A stretch of 25,584 nucleotides of DNA from Akkermansiaceae bacterium UBA6138 (GCA_002422425.1 DIVG01000075.1:47709-73292); one strand, 5' to 3'; shown: positions 6,564 to 14,942, counted from the first letter of the stretch. The notes: generated by a model from the letters alone, not told the origin. Numbers and translations are program-made.

Positions 6564-7356
6564 CTTCGTCCTCCTCTTCTTCCGAGTCCTGATTGCTCAG
6601 TAATTCGTTGAGCCGTTCTCTGAGTTCCGCCTTTTCGAGGTCGCGTTCCAGTTTGCCGTTGATGGCAAGGGAGATGGCCCCGGTCTCCTCGGAAACAACG
6701 AGCGCTATCGCATCCGATTCCTCAGTTATACCCATCCCGGCACGATGACGCAGGCCGATGCTCTGATCGCTCAATTCACGCTGAATCAGAGGGAAAACGC
6801 AACCGGCCCCGGCGATACGCTCGTCGGAGATGCGAACGATCATGCCTCCGTCGTGGAGTGTCGTACCGCTGTGAAAGATGGTGTAGACCAGTTCGGGAGA
6901 GAGCTGGGAATCGAGGATCGTACCGGTCTCGAGGTACTGTTTTAGATCGATACTCCGCTCGATTGCAATGAGGGCCCCGGTGCGCTTGCGGGAGAGATTC
7001 TCCGCCACCTCGATGAGGAGATCGGCGAAGCGGGCCCGGGTCTTCTCATTCATTGAGGAGAAGAAGCGATGACTCCCGAGCTCGGCGAGGGCGCGCCGCA
7101 ACTCGGGCTGGAAGATGATGATGAGAGCTATAGCGAGAATGACCGAGACATACTTCAAAAGCCAGCCGATCACGGTAAGATCGAGCCAACCCGAGAGCAG
7201 CGTCATGCCGATGTAGAAGCCGACGAGCGCGGTGAAAATGCGCGCCCCGCGGGTGGCACGAAAGTAAAGGTAGGTGTTGTAGAAAATCACCCAGAGAATC
7301 GTCACCTCGATGGCCTGACGCCAGTGCTGGCTGATAAACTGACCTGCTGCTTCCAT
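6550..7356 (-). CDS. cdaA: Membrane diadenylate cyclase CdaA (c-di-AMP synthase)
   Basis: A 268-aa protein that makes c-di-AMP from two ATP. Three N-terminal membrane helices (roughly residues 16-32, 38-57 and 60-82) precede the DAC (DisA_N) domain. The catalytic motifs are TLHDGGMIV (169-171 is DGG where the family has DGA) and GLRHRAGMGITEESDAIALV (RHR 203-205), then VSEETGAISLA. The Ala to Gly change in the DGA motif is conservative but notable. The tail is a run of Glu/Asp (EEEEDEDGES). The ATG at 7354-7356 lacks a Shine-Dalgarno, and a GC-rich hairpin lies 8 nt upstream. It is first gene of cdaA-ybbR-like-glmM-bioD, all overlapping or close. Confidence 0.94.
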   Translation of the reverse strand: MEAAGQFISQHWRQAIEVTILWVIFYNTYLYFRATRGARIFTALVGFYIGMTLLSGWLDLTVIGWLLKYVSVILAIALIIIFQPELRRALAELGSHRFFSSMNEKTRARFADLLIEVAENLSRKRTGALIAIERSIDLKQYLETGTILDSQLSPELVYTIFHSGTTLHDGGMIVRISDERIAGAGCVFPLIQRELSDQSIGLRHRAGMGITEESDAIALVVSEETGAISLAINGKLERDLEKAELRERLNELLSNQDSEEEEDEDGES

Positions 7357-7364
7357 GTTATGGT

Positions 7365-7388
7365 GCCCCGACGCGGCGGCTACGGGGC
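7365..7388 (-). promoter_or_regulatory. GC-rich hairpin in the cdaA leader
   Basis: The arms GCCCCG and CGGGGC pair perfectly around a 12-nt loop, ending 8 nt from the cdaA ATG where a ribosome binding site would be. No Shine-Dalgarno is visible, so the fold could limit initiation. Just upstream (7399-7406) is the palindrome CCACGTGG. Function is inferred from position only. Confidence 0.35.
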
Positions 7389-7443
7389 AATCCTACCACC
7401 ACGTGGCGTTTTTGCATCCACGAGCTTGACCCGCAGGGACAGA

Positions 7444-7478
7444 AAAGCCGCCTTTCCCCCGACGGGAAAGGCGGCTTT
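7444..7478 (-). terminator. Rho-independent terminator of the beta-barrel gene
   Basis: A perfect 15-bp stem (AAAGCCGCCTTTCCC / GGGAAAGGCGGCTTT) with a 5-nt loop lies 41 nt past the stop of the minus-strand outer-membrane gene and is followed on that strand by TTTTCT (the first U's part of the stem). It separates that gene from cdaA. Confidence 0.85.
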
Positions 7479-7519
7479 GCCCAAGGATCTGAAAAGGGGT
7501 TCCCCGGACGTGTGGTAAT

Positions 7520-8326
7520 TTAGAAAGAAACGCTGAGTGAAACTCCACCGTGGAGGATGTCGGACTGCGCCACTCCCGTGGCATCCAAACCATCCGTGAC
7601 AAACCCTGAGGGGGACCCGTTGTAGCCAACATAGGGAGTCAGGGTGGTTCGGCAATTGAGTGCGATCGGCAACGAAGCGGTGGCGTAGTAGTGGTTCCAG
7701 CTGCTCGTGGTGTCCGCTACCTCGGCAAAGTACCTGTCGGAATAGCTGATCCCTGCTCCGAGCACCAGACTGATCGAGTCGGTAATCGAAAAGCTTTTCT
7801 CAACACCGGCCTGGTGATACCATCCGCTCGCAAACCCGCCGAAGGCATAGTTCGTTTCGAACGCAAGATCGATGAAGCCGAGGCTCCTCGTGATGTCGAG
7901 TCCGGCCTCGCTGTAGCCTGAGGTCGTGCCGCCGAGGTTGCTGCGGTATTCAGGAAAAACGAACTGGGTGAAACCCACGGAGACATCGAAACCGGCGAAG
8001 GTTCCGACAGCGGCACTCACGTAGAGGTCGAGTTCGTCATAGGCCCCGTCGATACCGTCCTCGTTGATTCCGTTGAGGTACCATGCCCCCACGGTAATCG
8101 GCACAGCAAGACCTTCGAAGGTGTAGTTTACGCTGGTCCAGACGCTGTCTCCGGCAAAACGGGCGCCGTAAAAGATGTAATCCGTCATGTAACCGGCGCT
8201 GATTTCCGCGCCGAGATCCACACACTCCTCGATCGGAGCTTTCCCCGCCGGGGCTTTGCCCCAGTCACCCGCGTTCACGCCGAGCGTCATCGCGCCAATA
8301 GTTGCTACCAGAATGGCTTTTTTCAT
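7520..8326 (-). CDS. Secreted outer-membrane beta-barrel protein (TIGR02001/gcw_chp-like)
   Basis: A 268-aa protein with a clear signal peptide, MKKAILVATIGAMTLGVNAG, cleaved probably after the Ala of VNA. The mature part alternates short aromatic/aliphatic beta strands with Gly/Asp/Ser turns (for example GAEISAGYMTDYIFYGARFA, then VPITVGAWYLNGI, VSVGFTQFVFPEYR) and ends in SVSF, the terminal-Phe signal of outer-membrane barrels. The opening strand 'GYMTDYIFYGAR' recalls the gcw_chp family (TDYVFRG-type), but the match is only by pattern. Possibly a 10-12-strand porin-like barrel; no substrate can be named. The start is placed at the signal peptide Met, preceded by AAGGA about 13 nt upstream. 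A single gene, closed by the strong terminator at 7444-7478. Confidence 0.8.
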   Translation of the reverse strand: MKKAILVATIGAMTLGVNAGDWGKAPAGKAPIEECVDLGAEISAGYMTDYIFYGARFAGDSVWTSVNYTFEGLAVPITVGAWYLNGINEDGIDGAYDELDLYVSAAVGTFAGFDVSVGFTQFVFPEYRSNLGGTTSGYSEAGLDITRSLGFIDLAFETNYAFGGFASGWYHQAGVEKSFSITDSISLVLGAGISYSDRYFAEVADTTSSWNHYYATASLPIALNCRTTLTPYVGYNGSPSGFVTDGLDATGVAQSDILHGGVSLSVSF

Positions 8327-8511
8327 ATAACTTTTATTTTCCTTGGATTTGAGTTGTGGTCGTATCACCGATTTCGTATTTCAAGGCTCGCCGACGACGG
8401 CACGCCACCCAACTCCAAAGCAGATTTCCGGCCAACTCTTCTCCTCTGAGAAATTTCCCGGACAATTTTAAAAATGCCGAGGGAAGTGCCGTCGGGGGGG
8501 AGCGGGGAAAA

Positions 8512-9000
8512 TTAGTCCCGATCCGGGAGGGCGACCGAGGCGGAGGCCAGGGCGGCGATTCCTTCGCGGCGCCCCACGAAACCCATCGTTTCGTTGGTTG
8601 TCGCCTTAATTCCAACGTCGCCGCTTGAGATCCCGAGGGCGGCGGCGATCGCCGCCTTCATCTCAGGCACGTGTTTCATTACCCGGGGTTCCTCGGCGAT
8701 CAGGGTGGCATCAATATTCTCGATCGATCCTCCCGCTTCGCGGACGAGTGAAGCCGCTTTTTCTAAAATTTTCAGGCTGCTGATGCCCTCAATGGAGGCA
8801 TCGGTCGGGGGAAACCAGTAACCGATGTCAGGCTGGCCGATCGATCCGAGAATGGCGTCGGCGATGGCATGGGAGAGGACATCGGCGTCGGAGTGTCCCG
8901 CGAGCCCGCGGTGGTGCGGAATCGTCACCCCGCCAAGGACGAGGGAGCGCCCCTCCGCGAACTGGTGAACGTCGTAGCCGATGCCGGTGCGGTATCTCAT
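8512..9000 (-). CDS. ispF: 2-C-methyl-D-erythritol 2,4-cyclodiphosphate synthase
   Basis: A 162-aa trimeric enzyme of the non-mevalonate (MEP) isoprenoid pathway, releasing CMP to form the cyclodiphosphate. It has the usual family length. The zinc ligands are in GIGYDVHQF (D10, H12) and VLSHA (H44), with GHSDADVLSHAIADAILG and the C-terminal GIKATTNETMGFVGRREGIA motif, all canonical. It follows the inositol monophosphatase gene with only 2 nt between stop and ATG, so the two are co-transcribed. No ispD is in the window. Confidence 0.96.
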   Translation of the reverse strand: MRYRTGIGYDVHQFAEGRSLVLGGVTIPHHRGLAGHSDADVLSHAIADAILGSIGQPDIGYWFPPTDASIEGISSLKILEKAASLVREAGGSIENIDATLIAEEPRVMKHVPEMKAAIAAALGISSGDVGIKATTNETMGFVGRREGIAALASASVALPDRD

Positions 9001-9002
9001 GG

Positions 9003-9755
9003 TCAGGCGATCGTGGAAAGGTCGAGCTTTCCGTTGCTCGAGATGATCCCCGATTTGTCGGGGTTCACATCCGAGGTGACGAGAGTGACAATGCCGCCGC
9101 CCCGCTCGACCAGAAGCTGCCCGGCCGCGATGTCCCAGATGCTGATCATTTCTTCGATGTAGGCGTCGAGCCGCCCGCAGGCGATGTAGGCGAGGGCAAG
9201 GGCGGCGCTACCCATCATGCGGGTCTTGCGGACGCGATGGGCTACTTCGCGGTAGCGGCCGAGACCGGCGTCGATCGCCTCCTTTGATTTCGAAAATCCT
9301 ATCGTCACGACCGCTTCGCCGAGGGAAGCGCGCGAGCTGGGCCGAATCGGCCTGCCGTTGCGAGTCGCGGGTCCTTCGAAGTCGACCGCGAACATCTCGT
9401 CCATCATGGGATCGTAGATCGCCCCGAGCTTCAGCTCCCCGGCACGCCGCATCGCGATGGAAACGCAGAAGTGAGGGATGCCGTAGAAGTAGTTCACGGT
9501 GCCGTCGATGGGATCAACGATCCACTGGGTCTCGCTGCTCTGGTCGCCGGCGATACCCTCTTCCCCGTAGATGGCGTGGTCGGGAAAAGTCGCGAGGATG
9601 AGCGACTCGATCAGTTCCTGACTCTCGACATCAAGAGCGAGCTTGATGTCGTGCGCGGCGAGCTCATTGACGTCGAGGACTGTCTCGAAGTTAGCGCGCA
9701 GGAGCGCTCCTGCTTCGCGGGCGGCGTGAATGGCGAGAGTGAGTTCGGGAGACAT
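9003..9755 (-). CDS. Inositol monophosphatase family protein (SuhB-like)
   Basis: A 250-aa Mg-dependent phosphatase of the inositol monophosphatase superfamily. The metal-binding residues are in YGEEG (E65-G67), WIVDPIDGTVNYFYGIPHF (DPIDGT, 81-86) and SIWDIAAGQLLVERGGG (W207, D208). This pattern fits inositol-1-phosphatase/SuhB-type enzymes rather than the CysQ type, but the true substrate (inositol phosphate, or another sugar phosphate) cannot be fixed from sequence. It sits between the aminotransferase and ispF in a minus-strand cluster; ispF starts 2 nt after its stop. Confidence 0.9.
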   Translation of the reverse strand: MSPELTLAIHAAREAGALLRANFETVLDVNELAAHDIKLALDVESQELIESLILATFPDHAIYGEEGIAGDQSSETQWIVDPIDGTVNYFYGIPHFCVSIAMRRAGELKLGAIYDPMMDEMFAVDFEGPATRNGRPIRPSSRASLGEAVVTIGFSKSKEAIDAGLGRYREVAHRVRKTRMMGSAALALAYIACGRLDAYIEEMISIWDIAAGQLLVERGGGIVTLVTSDVNPDKSGIISSNGKLDLSTIA

Positions 9756-9816
9756 GGGGATGGGTCAGCGTAGCCCTGACCGGCTAACCAGAACCTTTTC
9801 ACGGGAGCAGGGGCAA

Positions 9817-9836
9817 CGCCCGACCGAAGCCGGGCG
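9817..9836 (-). terminator. UUCG-tetraloop hairpin after the aminotransferase gene
   Basis: On the minus strand CGCCCGGC and GUCGGGCG form an 8-bp stem (one G-U) closed by a stable UUCG tetraloop, 15 nt past the stop of the aminotransferase gene. No U-tract follows (TTGCCCC), so it may protect the 3' end or partly terminate before the inositol monophosphatase gene. Confidence 0.4.
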
Positions 9837-9850
9837 CCCGGGAAGGCGGA

Positions 9851-11017
9851 TCAATGCGAGTGGCAGAACTCTTCGAAACGATCGAGACCCTTTTTGATGA
9901 CATCGAGGCTCGTCGCGTAGCTCAGGCGCACCGACATGTCGTGGCCGAAGGCGAGACCGGGGACGGCCGCCACCTGATAGCGCGAAAGGAGCTTCTCGCT
10001 AAGGTTCATGGAGCTGAGACCCATCTTCGTGGTGTCGACGAGGAAGTAGAAGGCACCATCGGGCTCGACCACTTCGATGTTGTTGATCTTCTGGAGACGG
10101 CTCAGCATGTACTGGCGGCGCATGTCATACTCCTCGACCATGTCGGTGACGAAGGTCTGGGGTCCCTGGAGGGCGGCGAGGGCACCATACTGGGCGAAGG
10201 TGCAGGGATTCGAGGTGGTGTGACCCTGAATCGTGTCGATCGCGTCGGCGATCTCCTGGGGAGCGGCGGTGTAGCCGAGGCGCCAGCCGGTCATGGAGAA
10301 GACCTTGCTGAATCCATTGATCGTGATCGTGAGATTCTTCGCGGCTTCGCTGATGGCGGCAGTGCTGATGTGCTTCTTGCCGTTGTAAATGAGCTTCTCG
10401 TAGATCTCGTCCGAGAGGATGATGATGTCCTCGGAGGCGGCCACCTCGACGATGGCCTCTAGCTCGGCCTTCGTGTAGACCGAACCGGTCGGGTTGTTCG
10501 GGCTGTTGAGGATGAGCATGCGGGTGCGTCCGCTGATGGAATCTTCGAATTCCTCGGCGGTGAACTTCCATTTGTTCTCACGCTTCGTTTCCACAAAATA
10601 GGGCTCGGCACCGACGAGGCGGACCATGTCGGGGTAGCTCGTCCAGTAGGGAGCGGGGATGATGACTTCGTCGCCAGGGTCGCAGCAGGCGAGGATCGCG
10701 TTGTAACACGAGTGTTTCGCGCCGCAGTTGACCGAGATCTGGCTGGGAGCGTATTCGATGCCGTTTTCCTTGAGGAGCTTGTCGGCGATGGCCTGCTTGA
10801 GTTCGGGGATACCGGTGGCGGCGGTGTATTTGGTCTTCCCGGCGAGGAGCGCTTCGATCGCGGCATCCTTGATGTGCTGGGGAGTGTCCATGTCCGGCTC
10901 ACCGGCACCGAAGCTGGCGATGTCCTGGCCCTCGGCCTGCATTTTTTTTGCCGTCGCGGTGATGGCGAGGGTCTGGGAAGGGGCGATCTGGGAAAATTTT
11001 TCGGCGATGAAACTCAT
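9851..11017 (-). CDS. Pyridoxal-phosphate aminotransferase, aspartate aminotransferase type (class I/II)
   Basis: A 388-aa fold-type I aminotransferase. The N-terminus has SFGAGEPDMDTPQHIKDAA and KTKYTAATGIPELKQAI, typical of the Ib subgroup (Thermus-type AspC, also prephenate aminotransferases). LNSPNNPTG (170-178) contacts the cofactor, SDEIYEKLIY (D203, Y206) holds the pyridine ring, and K238 in INGFSKVFSMTGWRLGY is the Schiff-base lysine. The substrate-carboxylate Arg lies in SVRLSYATS near the C-terminus. Most likely makes aspartate from oxaloacetate and glutamate; prephenate or aromatic activity cannot be excluded. The ATG has no good Shine-Dalgarno. It is first in a minus-strand cluster with the phosphatase and ispF, after a 95-nt gap. 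Confidence 0.92.
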   Translation of the reverse strand: MSFIAEKFSQIAPSQTLAITATAKKMQAEGQDIASFGAGEPDMDTPQHIKDAAIEALLAGKTKYTAATGIPELKQAIADKLLKENGIEYAPSQISVNCGAKHSCYNAILACCDPGDEVIIPAPYWTSYPDMVRLVGAEPYFVETKRENKWKFTAEEFEDSISGRTRMLILNSPNNPTGSVYTKAELEAIVEVAASEDIIILSDEIYEKLIYNGKKHISTAAISEAAKNLTITINGFSKVFSMTGWRLGYTAAPQEIADAIDTIQGHTTSNPCTFAQYGALAALQGPQTFVTDMVEEYDMRRQYMLSRLQKINNIEVVEPDGAFYFLVDTTKMGLSSMNLSEKLLSRYQVAAVPGLAFGHDMSVRLSYATSLDVIKKGLDRFEEFCHSH

Positions 11018-11326
11018 GTCTGGTAGGATGCTTTGGGGATTCCGACCCGGACACCTGCAAGACTCTCCCCGCCAACATGATACTCATGTGGCACGGAGCG
11101 CGTCGCAGAACGCCGGGCCCTTCACGATACAACTCTCCCGCACTGACGGGGATTTGGTGATGGCTCGACCGCAACTCCGTGAACAATGCGGACAGTTCTC
11201 CTAACCGATCTGAGCCCAGATTCAAGCGAAATGCTCCGAAAGGGGGAATTTGTCGGGATGCCCGCCTGTTGGCCACTCTTTCCCGTCTTGCAGATTGAGG
11301 CAGGCCGTCGTATTTCTCCGGTGGTT
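11018..11326. other. Divergent intergenic region upstream of the aminotransferase and holA
   Basis: About 309 nt without a supported gene. The holA frame is open from an ATG at 11186, but those 47 residues do not resemble the delta subunit. Promoters for both divergent genes should lie here; I could not identify a convincing -35/-10 pair. Confidence 0.4.
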
Positions 11327-12427
11327 ATGGCCGTTAATCCTAATATCTATGCCTTTTTCGGCACCGATGAAGCCCTCGTCAAAGAGGCGGCAACAAAGCT
11401 CTCGGAAAAAATCGCCCCGACCGACCGGGAATTCGGCCTTGAGATCATCAGCGGCGGTGCTGACAATGCCGAGCACGCAGTTCAGATTGTCTCCCGCACA
11501 ATCGAGGCCATCCAGACCCTACCCTTTTTCGGAGGGGACAAACTGGTCTGGCTCCAGGGAGTCAATTTCTTCGCCGACAACCAGACCGGAAAAGCTGAAA
11601 GCACCCTTACGGCGGTGGAGACTCTCGGAAGCATCCTCGCCTCGTCTCTGCCGCCCGATGTCAAAGTGATCATCAGTGCCGGCGAGATCGACAAAAGGCG
11701 GACTTTCTACAAAACCCTTGGCAAATGCGCCAGGGTCGAGATCTTCGACAAAATCGATACGAGCAAGGCCGGATGGGAAGCAAATGTCATGGGGCACGTG
11801 CGGGACCGAGCTAAAAGTCTCGGTCTGGACTTCGAGCGCGGCGCGTTGGAGCGTTTTGTCCTCCTTGTCGGGGCCGACACGAGAATAATCGACAGCGAAC
11901 TTGAGAAACTCTCCCTCTTCACGAGCGGGAGCCCCGTCACCTCCGAAACAGTCAGCCGCGTCGTCTCGGTGAGCCATGCCGGGGTCATTTTTGAGGTCGG
12001 GGAGACGATCGCCAAACGGGATCTCCCGCGAACCCTCCATCTGATCGATCAGCAGTTGCGACGCGGGGAAAGCGCCGTCGGGATCCTCCTCGCCTCGATT
12101 GTTCCCAAGGTTCGCAGTCTTCTTCATGCCCGCGATCTTGTGGAGAATCGCGGGATCGTGGCAGGGCGCAGTTATCCCGCCTTTCAGGCGGCGCTGGCAA
12201 AGCTGCCCGATGCCGAGACCGCCCATATCCCCCGGACGAAGGAGGGAGCGCTTTCGGCCTATCCCGTCTACCTTGCGGGACAGGCTTCTGATAAATTTTC
12301 CGCCAGCGAGCTCAAGCGCGCCCTCGAAGCCTGCCTCGAGGCAAACTTGCGGCTTGTCACGACCGGTCTCGATCCCCGCCTTGTTCTTCATCAGCTCGTC
12401 ACCCGCATCCTTACCCGCGAACGCTGA
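11327..12427 (+). CDS. holA: DNA polymerase III subunit delta
   Basis: A 366-aa clamp-loader delta subunit, which opens the beta clamp for loading onto DNA. The start at ATG 11327 gives MAVNPNIYAFFGTDEALVKE, the expected family N-terminus (IYxxxGxDEALVKEA). Next come the segments PFFGGDKLVWLQGVNFF, ASSLPPDVKVIISAGEIDKR, VGADTRIIDSELEKLSLF and IDQQLRRGESAVGILLASIV, the last being a hallmark of the collar region of HolA. The length is near the family norm of ~340. An upstream in-frame ATG (11186) would add 47 unconserved residues and is not favoured. A small TauE/SafE gene follows after 22 nt, probably co-transcribed. Confidence 0.88.
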   Translation: MAVNPNIYAFFGTDEALVKEAATKLSEKIAPTDREFGLEIISGGADNAEHAVQIVSRTIEAIQTLPFFGGDKLVWLQGVNFFADNQTGKAESTLTAVETLGSILASSLPPDVKVIISAGEIDKRRTFYKTLGKCARVEIFDKIDTSKAGWEANVMGHVRDRAKSLGLDFERGALERFVLLVGADTRIIDSELEKLSLFTSGSPVTSETVSRVVSVSHAGVIFEVGETIAKRDLPRTLHLIDQQLRRGESAVGILLASIVPKVRSLLHARDLVENRGIVAGRSYPAFQAALAKLPDAETAHIPRTKEGALSAYPVYLAGQASDKFSASELKRALEACLEANLRLVTTGLDPRLVLHQLVTRILTRER

Positions 12428-12449
12428 TCCCCCCTTTTTCGATGATCTC

Positions 12450-12815
12450 ATGAAAATTTTTCTCACTCCTCTCGGCATCGGTCTCTTTGCCGGCATCATG
12501 GCCGGACTCTGCGGAGTGGGAGGCGGCATCATCATGGTCCCCGCCTTCGTCTATCTCCTCGGGATGGAGCAGAAAGCCGCGATCGCCACGAGCATGGCGG
12601 TAATCGTCCCGACCTCGCTCATGGCGATAGGGCGTTTTCAACAGTCCGGGCTCGTGCAGTGGCATGTCTTTTGGCCCACCGCGATCGGAGCCATTTTCGC
12701 CGCCTACTTTGCGACGGGCTGGGTACGCAAGCTGAGTAACGATCAGCTCACCAAAATCTTCGCGGTGCTTATGATTCTGGTGGGGATCAGCATGCTTTTC
12801 AAGAAGTCGGCGTAA
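12450..12815 (+). CDS. Half-size TauE/SafE (TSUP) family membrane protein
   Basis: A 121-aa protein with about four membrane helices: PLGIGLFAGIMAGLCGVGGG (helix 1, with the family GVGGG motif), KAAIATSMAVIVPTSLMAIG, HVFWPTAIGAIFAAYFATGW and LTKIFAVLMILVGISMLFKK. These match one half of TauE/SafE anion exporters, which normally have two such repeats and ~250 aa. Short members like this presumably act as dimers. The substrate (sulfite, sulfoacetate or another anion) cannot be assigned. The start is the ATG at 12450, 22 nt after holA. Confidence 0.85.
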   Translation: MKIFLTPLGIGLFAGIMAGLCGVGGGIIMVPAFVYLLGMEQKAAIATSMAVIVPTSLMAIGRFQQSGLVQWHVFWPTAIGAIFAAYFATGWVRKLSNDQLTKIFAVLMILVGISMLFKKSA

Positions 12816-12923
12816 GGGCTGGCTGAGATTTCTTCTCTAACGCGACCGGGATCATTCTCCGGGAGCCCCTCTCTTTTCTGAACACTCGCCGAGAGGGAAA
12901 AGGCGTGGTAGAATCGGTCTCTA

Positions 12924-14942
12924 ATGGGATGGAGACATTCAATTGGCCTCTGGCTTTTTATCCTGCTGACGCCGGCGGGGCTCGCGGCCTTTGATCCGCC
13001 GGTCTCGGTGCGCTCGCTCCGCAGCATCGCGGATATACGCAAGATGACCTATGAGGAGTCCCGTCTCGCTCCGCCCGTTTCCCTGCGCGTCACCGTGATC
13101 TCGCATCTCGCCGACGGTTTTGACGGACAGGACAACTCGGGAGGTCTCTTCTTCGAGGTGAGTGCCGCCGCACTCGCCACCATCCGCATCGGGGACGAAA
13201 TCACGATCGAGGGTAATGTCACCGGAGGATTCTACGGCCCGTATGTTATCGTTGATCAATTCAGCAGGCACGGCTCAAAACCCCCGCCGCGACCGCTCAA
13301 CTTTCGCCCCGACTTCGTCCAAACCGGCCTCGGCGACAACCGCTGGGTTGAGATCGAGGGACTAATCGTCGATGTGAAATTTGAAGAAGGAAAACGCCGG
13401 GGCTCCGGTCTCCTCGTGACCGGGCAGAGCGACCTGGTGATCCGCTTCCGCAATGCCAACGAGGATTTTGACGTCGCCCGTCTCGGGAAAATGGTCGGAT
13501 CGTGGGTGCGCTTGCGGGGGAGCGGCGCCCCGCTCTTCAATGATCAGCGCCAGCGTATCGGGTCAGACATTATCTGTTCGCGTCACCATTTTGTCGAAGT
13601 CATTGAAAAGACCGAAGAATCCGAGCCCGTGAGGCTCGACGAGATCGGGCGCTGGGAGTCGAGCCGCACCCGCCAGGCCCTCGTCGAGACGAGCGGGACC
13701 GTCACCCTTGTCGAGAGCCCCTCGACTTTCGTTGTCCAGTCAGGCCCCTACGGGGCGCGCATCAACTCCCTTTCTCCCGCCGGAGTCGCCGTCGGCGACC
13801 TTATCAACCTCACCGGACTCGCCGAAACCGACGGGTATTTCGTCGGCCTGCGCTACGCCAAGATCGCGATGGCGGATGGGCCGGGCGACCTCATCGAGGC
13901 GATTGCGGATGGCGAGCCTCTCTCGCGCGAACATGCCTTCCAGCTTATCTCCCTCTCGGGCAAACTCATTGAAAAAGGCCGCACCCTCATCAACTTGCAG
14001 GTCAACGAAGCACTCGTGCCGGTGAGTATGCCGGCCGCTATCAGCGCGACCCTGCCGCCCGAGGGCAGCGAGCTCAACATCCGCGGCGTCAAGCTCGTTG
14101 CCGCCGACGAGCGTGGCGAAGTGCGCTCGGTTCTCATCGCGGTGCGGGATCGTGCCGACGTCAGCATCCTCGAAGTGCCCTCGTGGTGGACCCCGGCGCG
14201 CTACTGGATGGCCATCCTCATTCTCGCGGCCGGTGCCCTCCTCTTTCTGACCTGGCTCCTCGCCCTCAATCGCCGGGTCAAAAAGCAGACCGCCCTCATC
14301 GCAGAGCAGATCGAATCCAACGCCACTCTCGAAGAACGCAACCGCATCGCCCGCGAGCTGCACGACACCCTTTCGCAGGGTTTCTCCGGCGTCGGGTATC
14401 AACTCGCCTCCGTCTCCAATCACCTCACCGCCGATCCTGACAAAGCGCGAAAAAAACTCGATGCCGCGCGTCAGATGGTCGAGCACAGCCTCGTCGAGGC
14501 ACGGGAATCCCTCATCGGCCTGCGCGTCCCCGCCGGGGCGGAATCGCTCGACTTTCCCAACGCCACTCTCGCCGCCGCGAAGACCAGGTGCGAGGAAGCC
14601 GAGATCGACTTCGAAGCCGAGCGGGAAGGCTGGAGCGAGGGATCGAAGCTGCCGCCGGAGACCGCTTACGCCTGCCACCGCATCGTCCTCGAAGCCGTCA
14701 CCAATGCCCTGCGCCACAGCGGTGCAGGCCGCGTCCGGGTCTCTCTCGCGGTCGCCGCAGGGCTGGCGCGTATCACGGTCGCCGATGACGGACGCGGATT
14801 TTCCACGACCGATCGGGCTCCCGAGGGCCACTTCGGTCTCCAGGGCATGCGCGAGAGAGCGCAGCAACTCGGAGCCTCCCTCGCCGTGAGATCCGCTCCC
14901 GGCGAAGGCACCTCGGTCGAACTGAGCCTTAATCTTTCATGA
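12924..14942 (+). CDS. NarL-type sensor histidine kinase with large extracytoplasmic sensor
   Basis: A 672-aa membrane kinase. An N-terminal signal or anchor segment (about 7-22) leads to a large extracytoplasmic region (about 23-425) that appears to be two or three OB-like repeats, judged from recurring phrases such as IRIGDEITIEGNVTGGFYGP, NRWVEIEGLIVDV and VAVGDLINLTGLAETDGYFV. A second membrane helix (about 427-448) is followed by a coiled-coil and the HisKA_3 domain, ERNRIARELHDTLSQGF with phospho-acceptor H480. The HATPase domain has the N-box N594 (EAVTNALRHSGAG), DDGRGF at 621 and GLQGMRERA. The ligand is unknown. The TGA overlaps the ATG of the response regulator (ATGA), so the pair is translationally coupled. 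Similar long kinases are common in Verrucomicrobiota. Confidence 0.92.
   Translation: MGWRHSIGLWLFILLTPAGLAAFDPPVSVRSLRSIADIRKMTYEESRLAPPVSLRVTVISHLADGFDGQDNSGGLFFEVSAAALATIRIGDEITIEGNVTGGFYGPYVIVDQFSRHGSKPPPRPLNFRPDFVQTGLGDNRWVEIEGLIVDVKFEEGKRRGSGLLVTGQSDLVIRFRNANEDFDVARLGKMVGSWVRLRGSGAPLFNDQRQRIGSDIICSRHHFVEVIEKTEESEPVRLDEIGRWESSRTRQALVETSGTVTLVESPSTFVVQSGPYGARINSLSPAGVAVGDLINLTGLAETDGYFVGLRYAKIAMADGPGDLIEAIADGEPLSREHAFQLISLSGKLIEKGRTLINLQVNEALVPVSMPAAISATLPPEGSELNIRGVKLVAADERGEVRSVLIAVRDRADVSILEVPSWWTPARYWMAILILAAGALLFLTWLLALNRRVKKQTALIAEQIESNATLEERNRIARELHDTLSQGFSGVGYQLASVSNHLTADPDKARKKLDAARQMVEHSLVEARESLIGLRVPAGAESLDFPNATLAAAKTRCEEAEIDFEAEREGWSEGSKLPPETAYACHRIVLEAVTNALRHSGAGRVRVSLAVAAGLARITVADDGRGFSTTDRAPEGHFGLQGMRERAQQLGASLAVRSAPGEGTSVELSLNLS

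Noticed and set aside
11186..11326. N-terminal extension of holA by 47 codons
   Set aside because: The extra residues are unlike the delta subunit, which normally begins at the IYxxxGxDE segment.
11519..12535. 338-codon open frame on the minus strand
   Set aside because: Antisense to holA; no recognisable domain.
13740..14867. 375-codon open frame on the minus strand
   Set aside because: Mirror of the histidine kinase coding region; low-complexity Gly/Asp/Glu/Arg composition.
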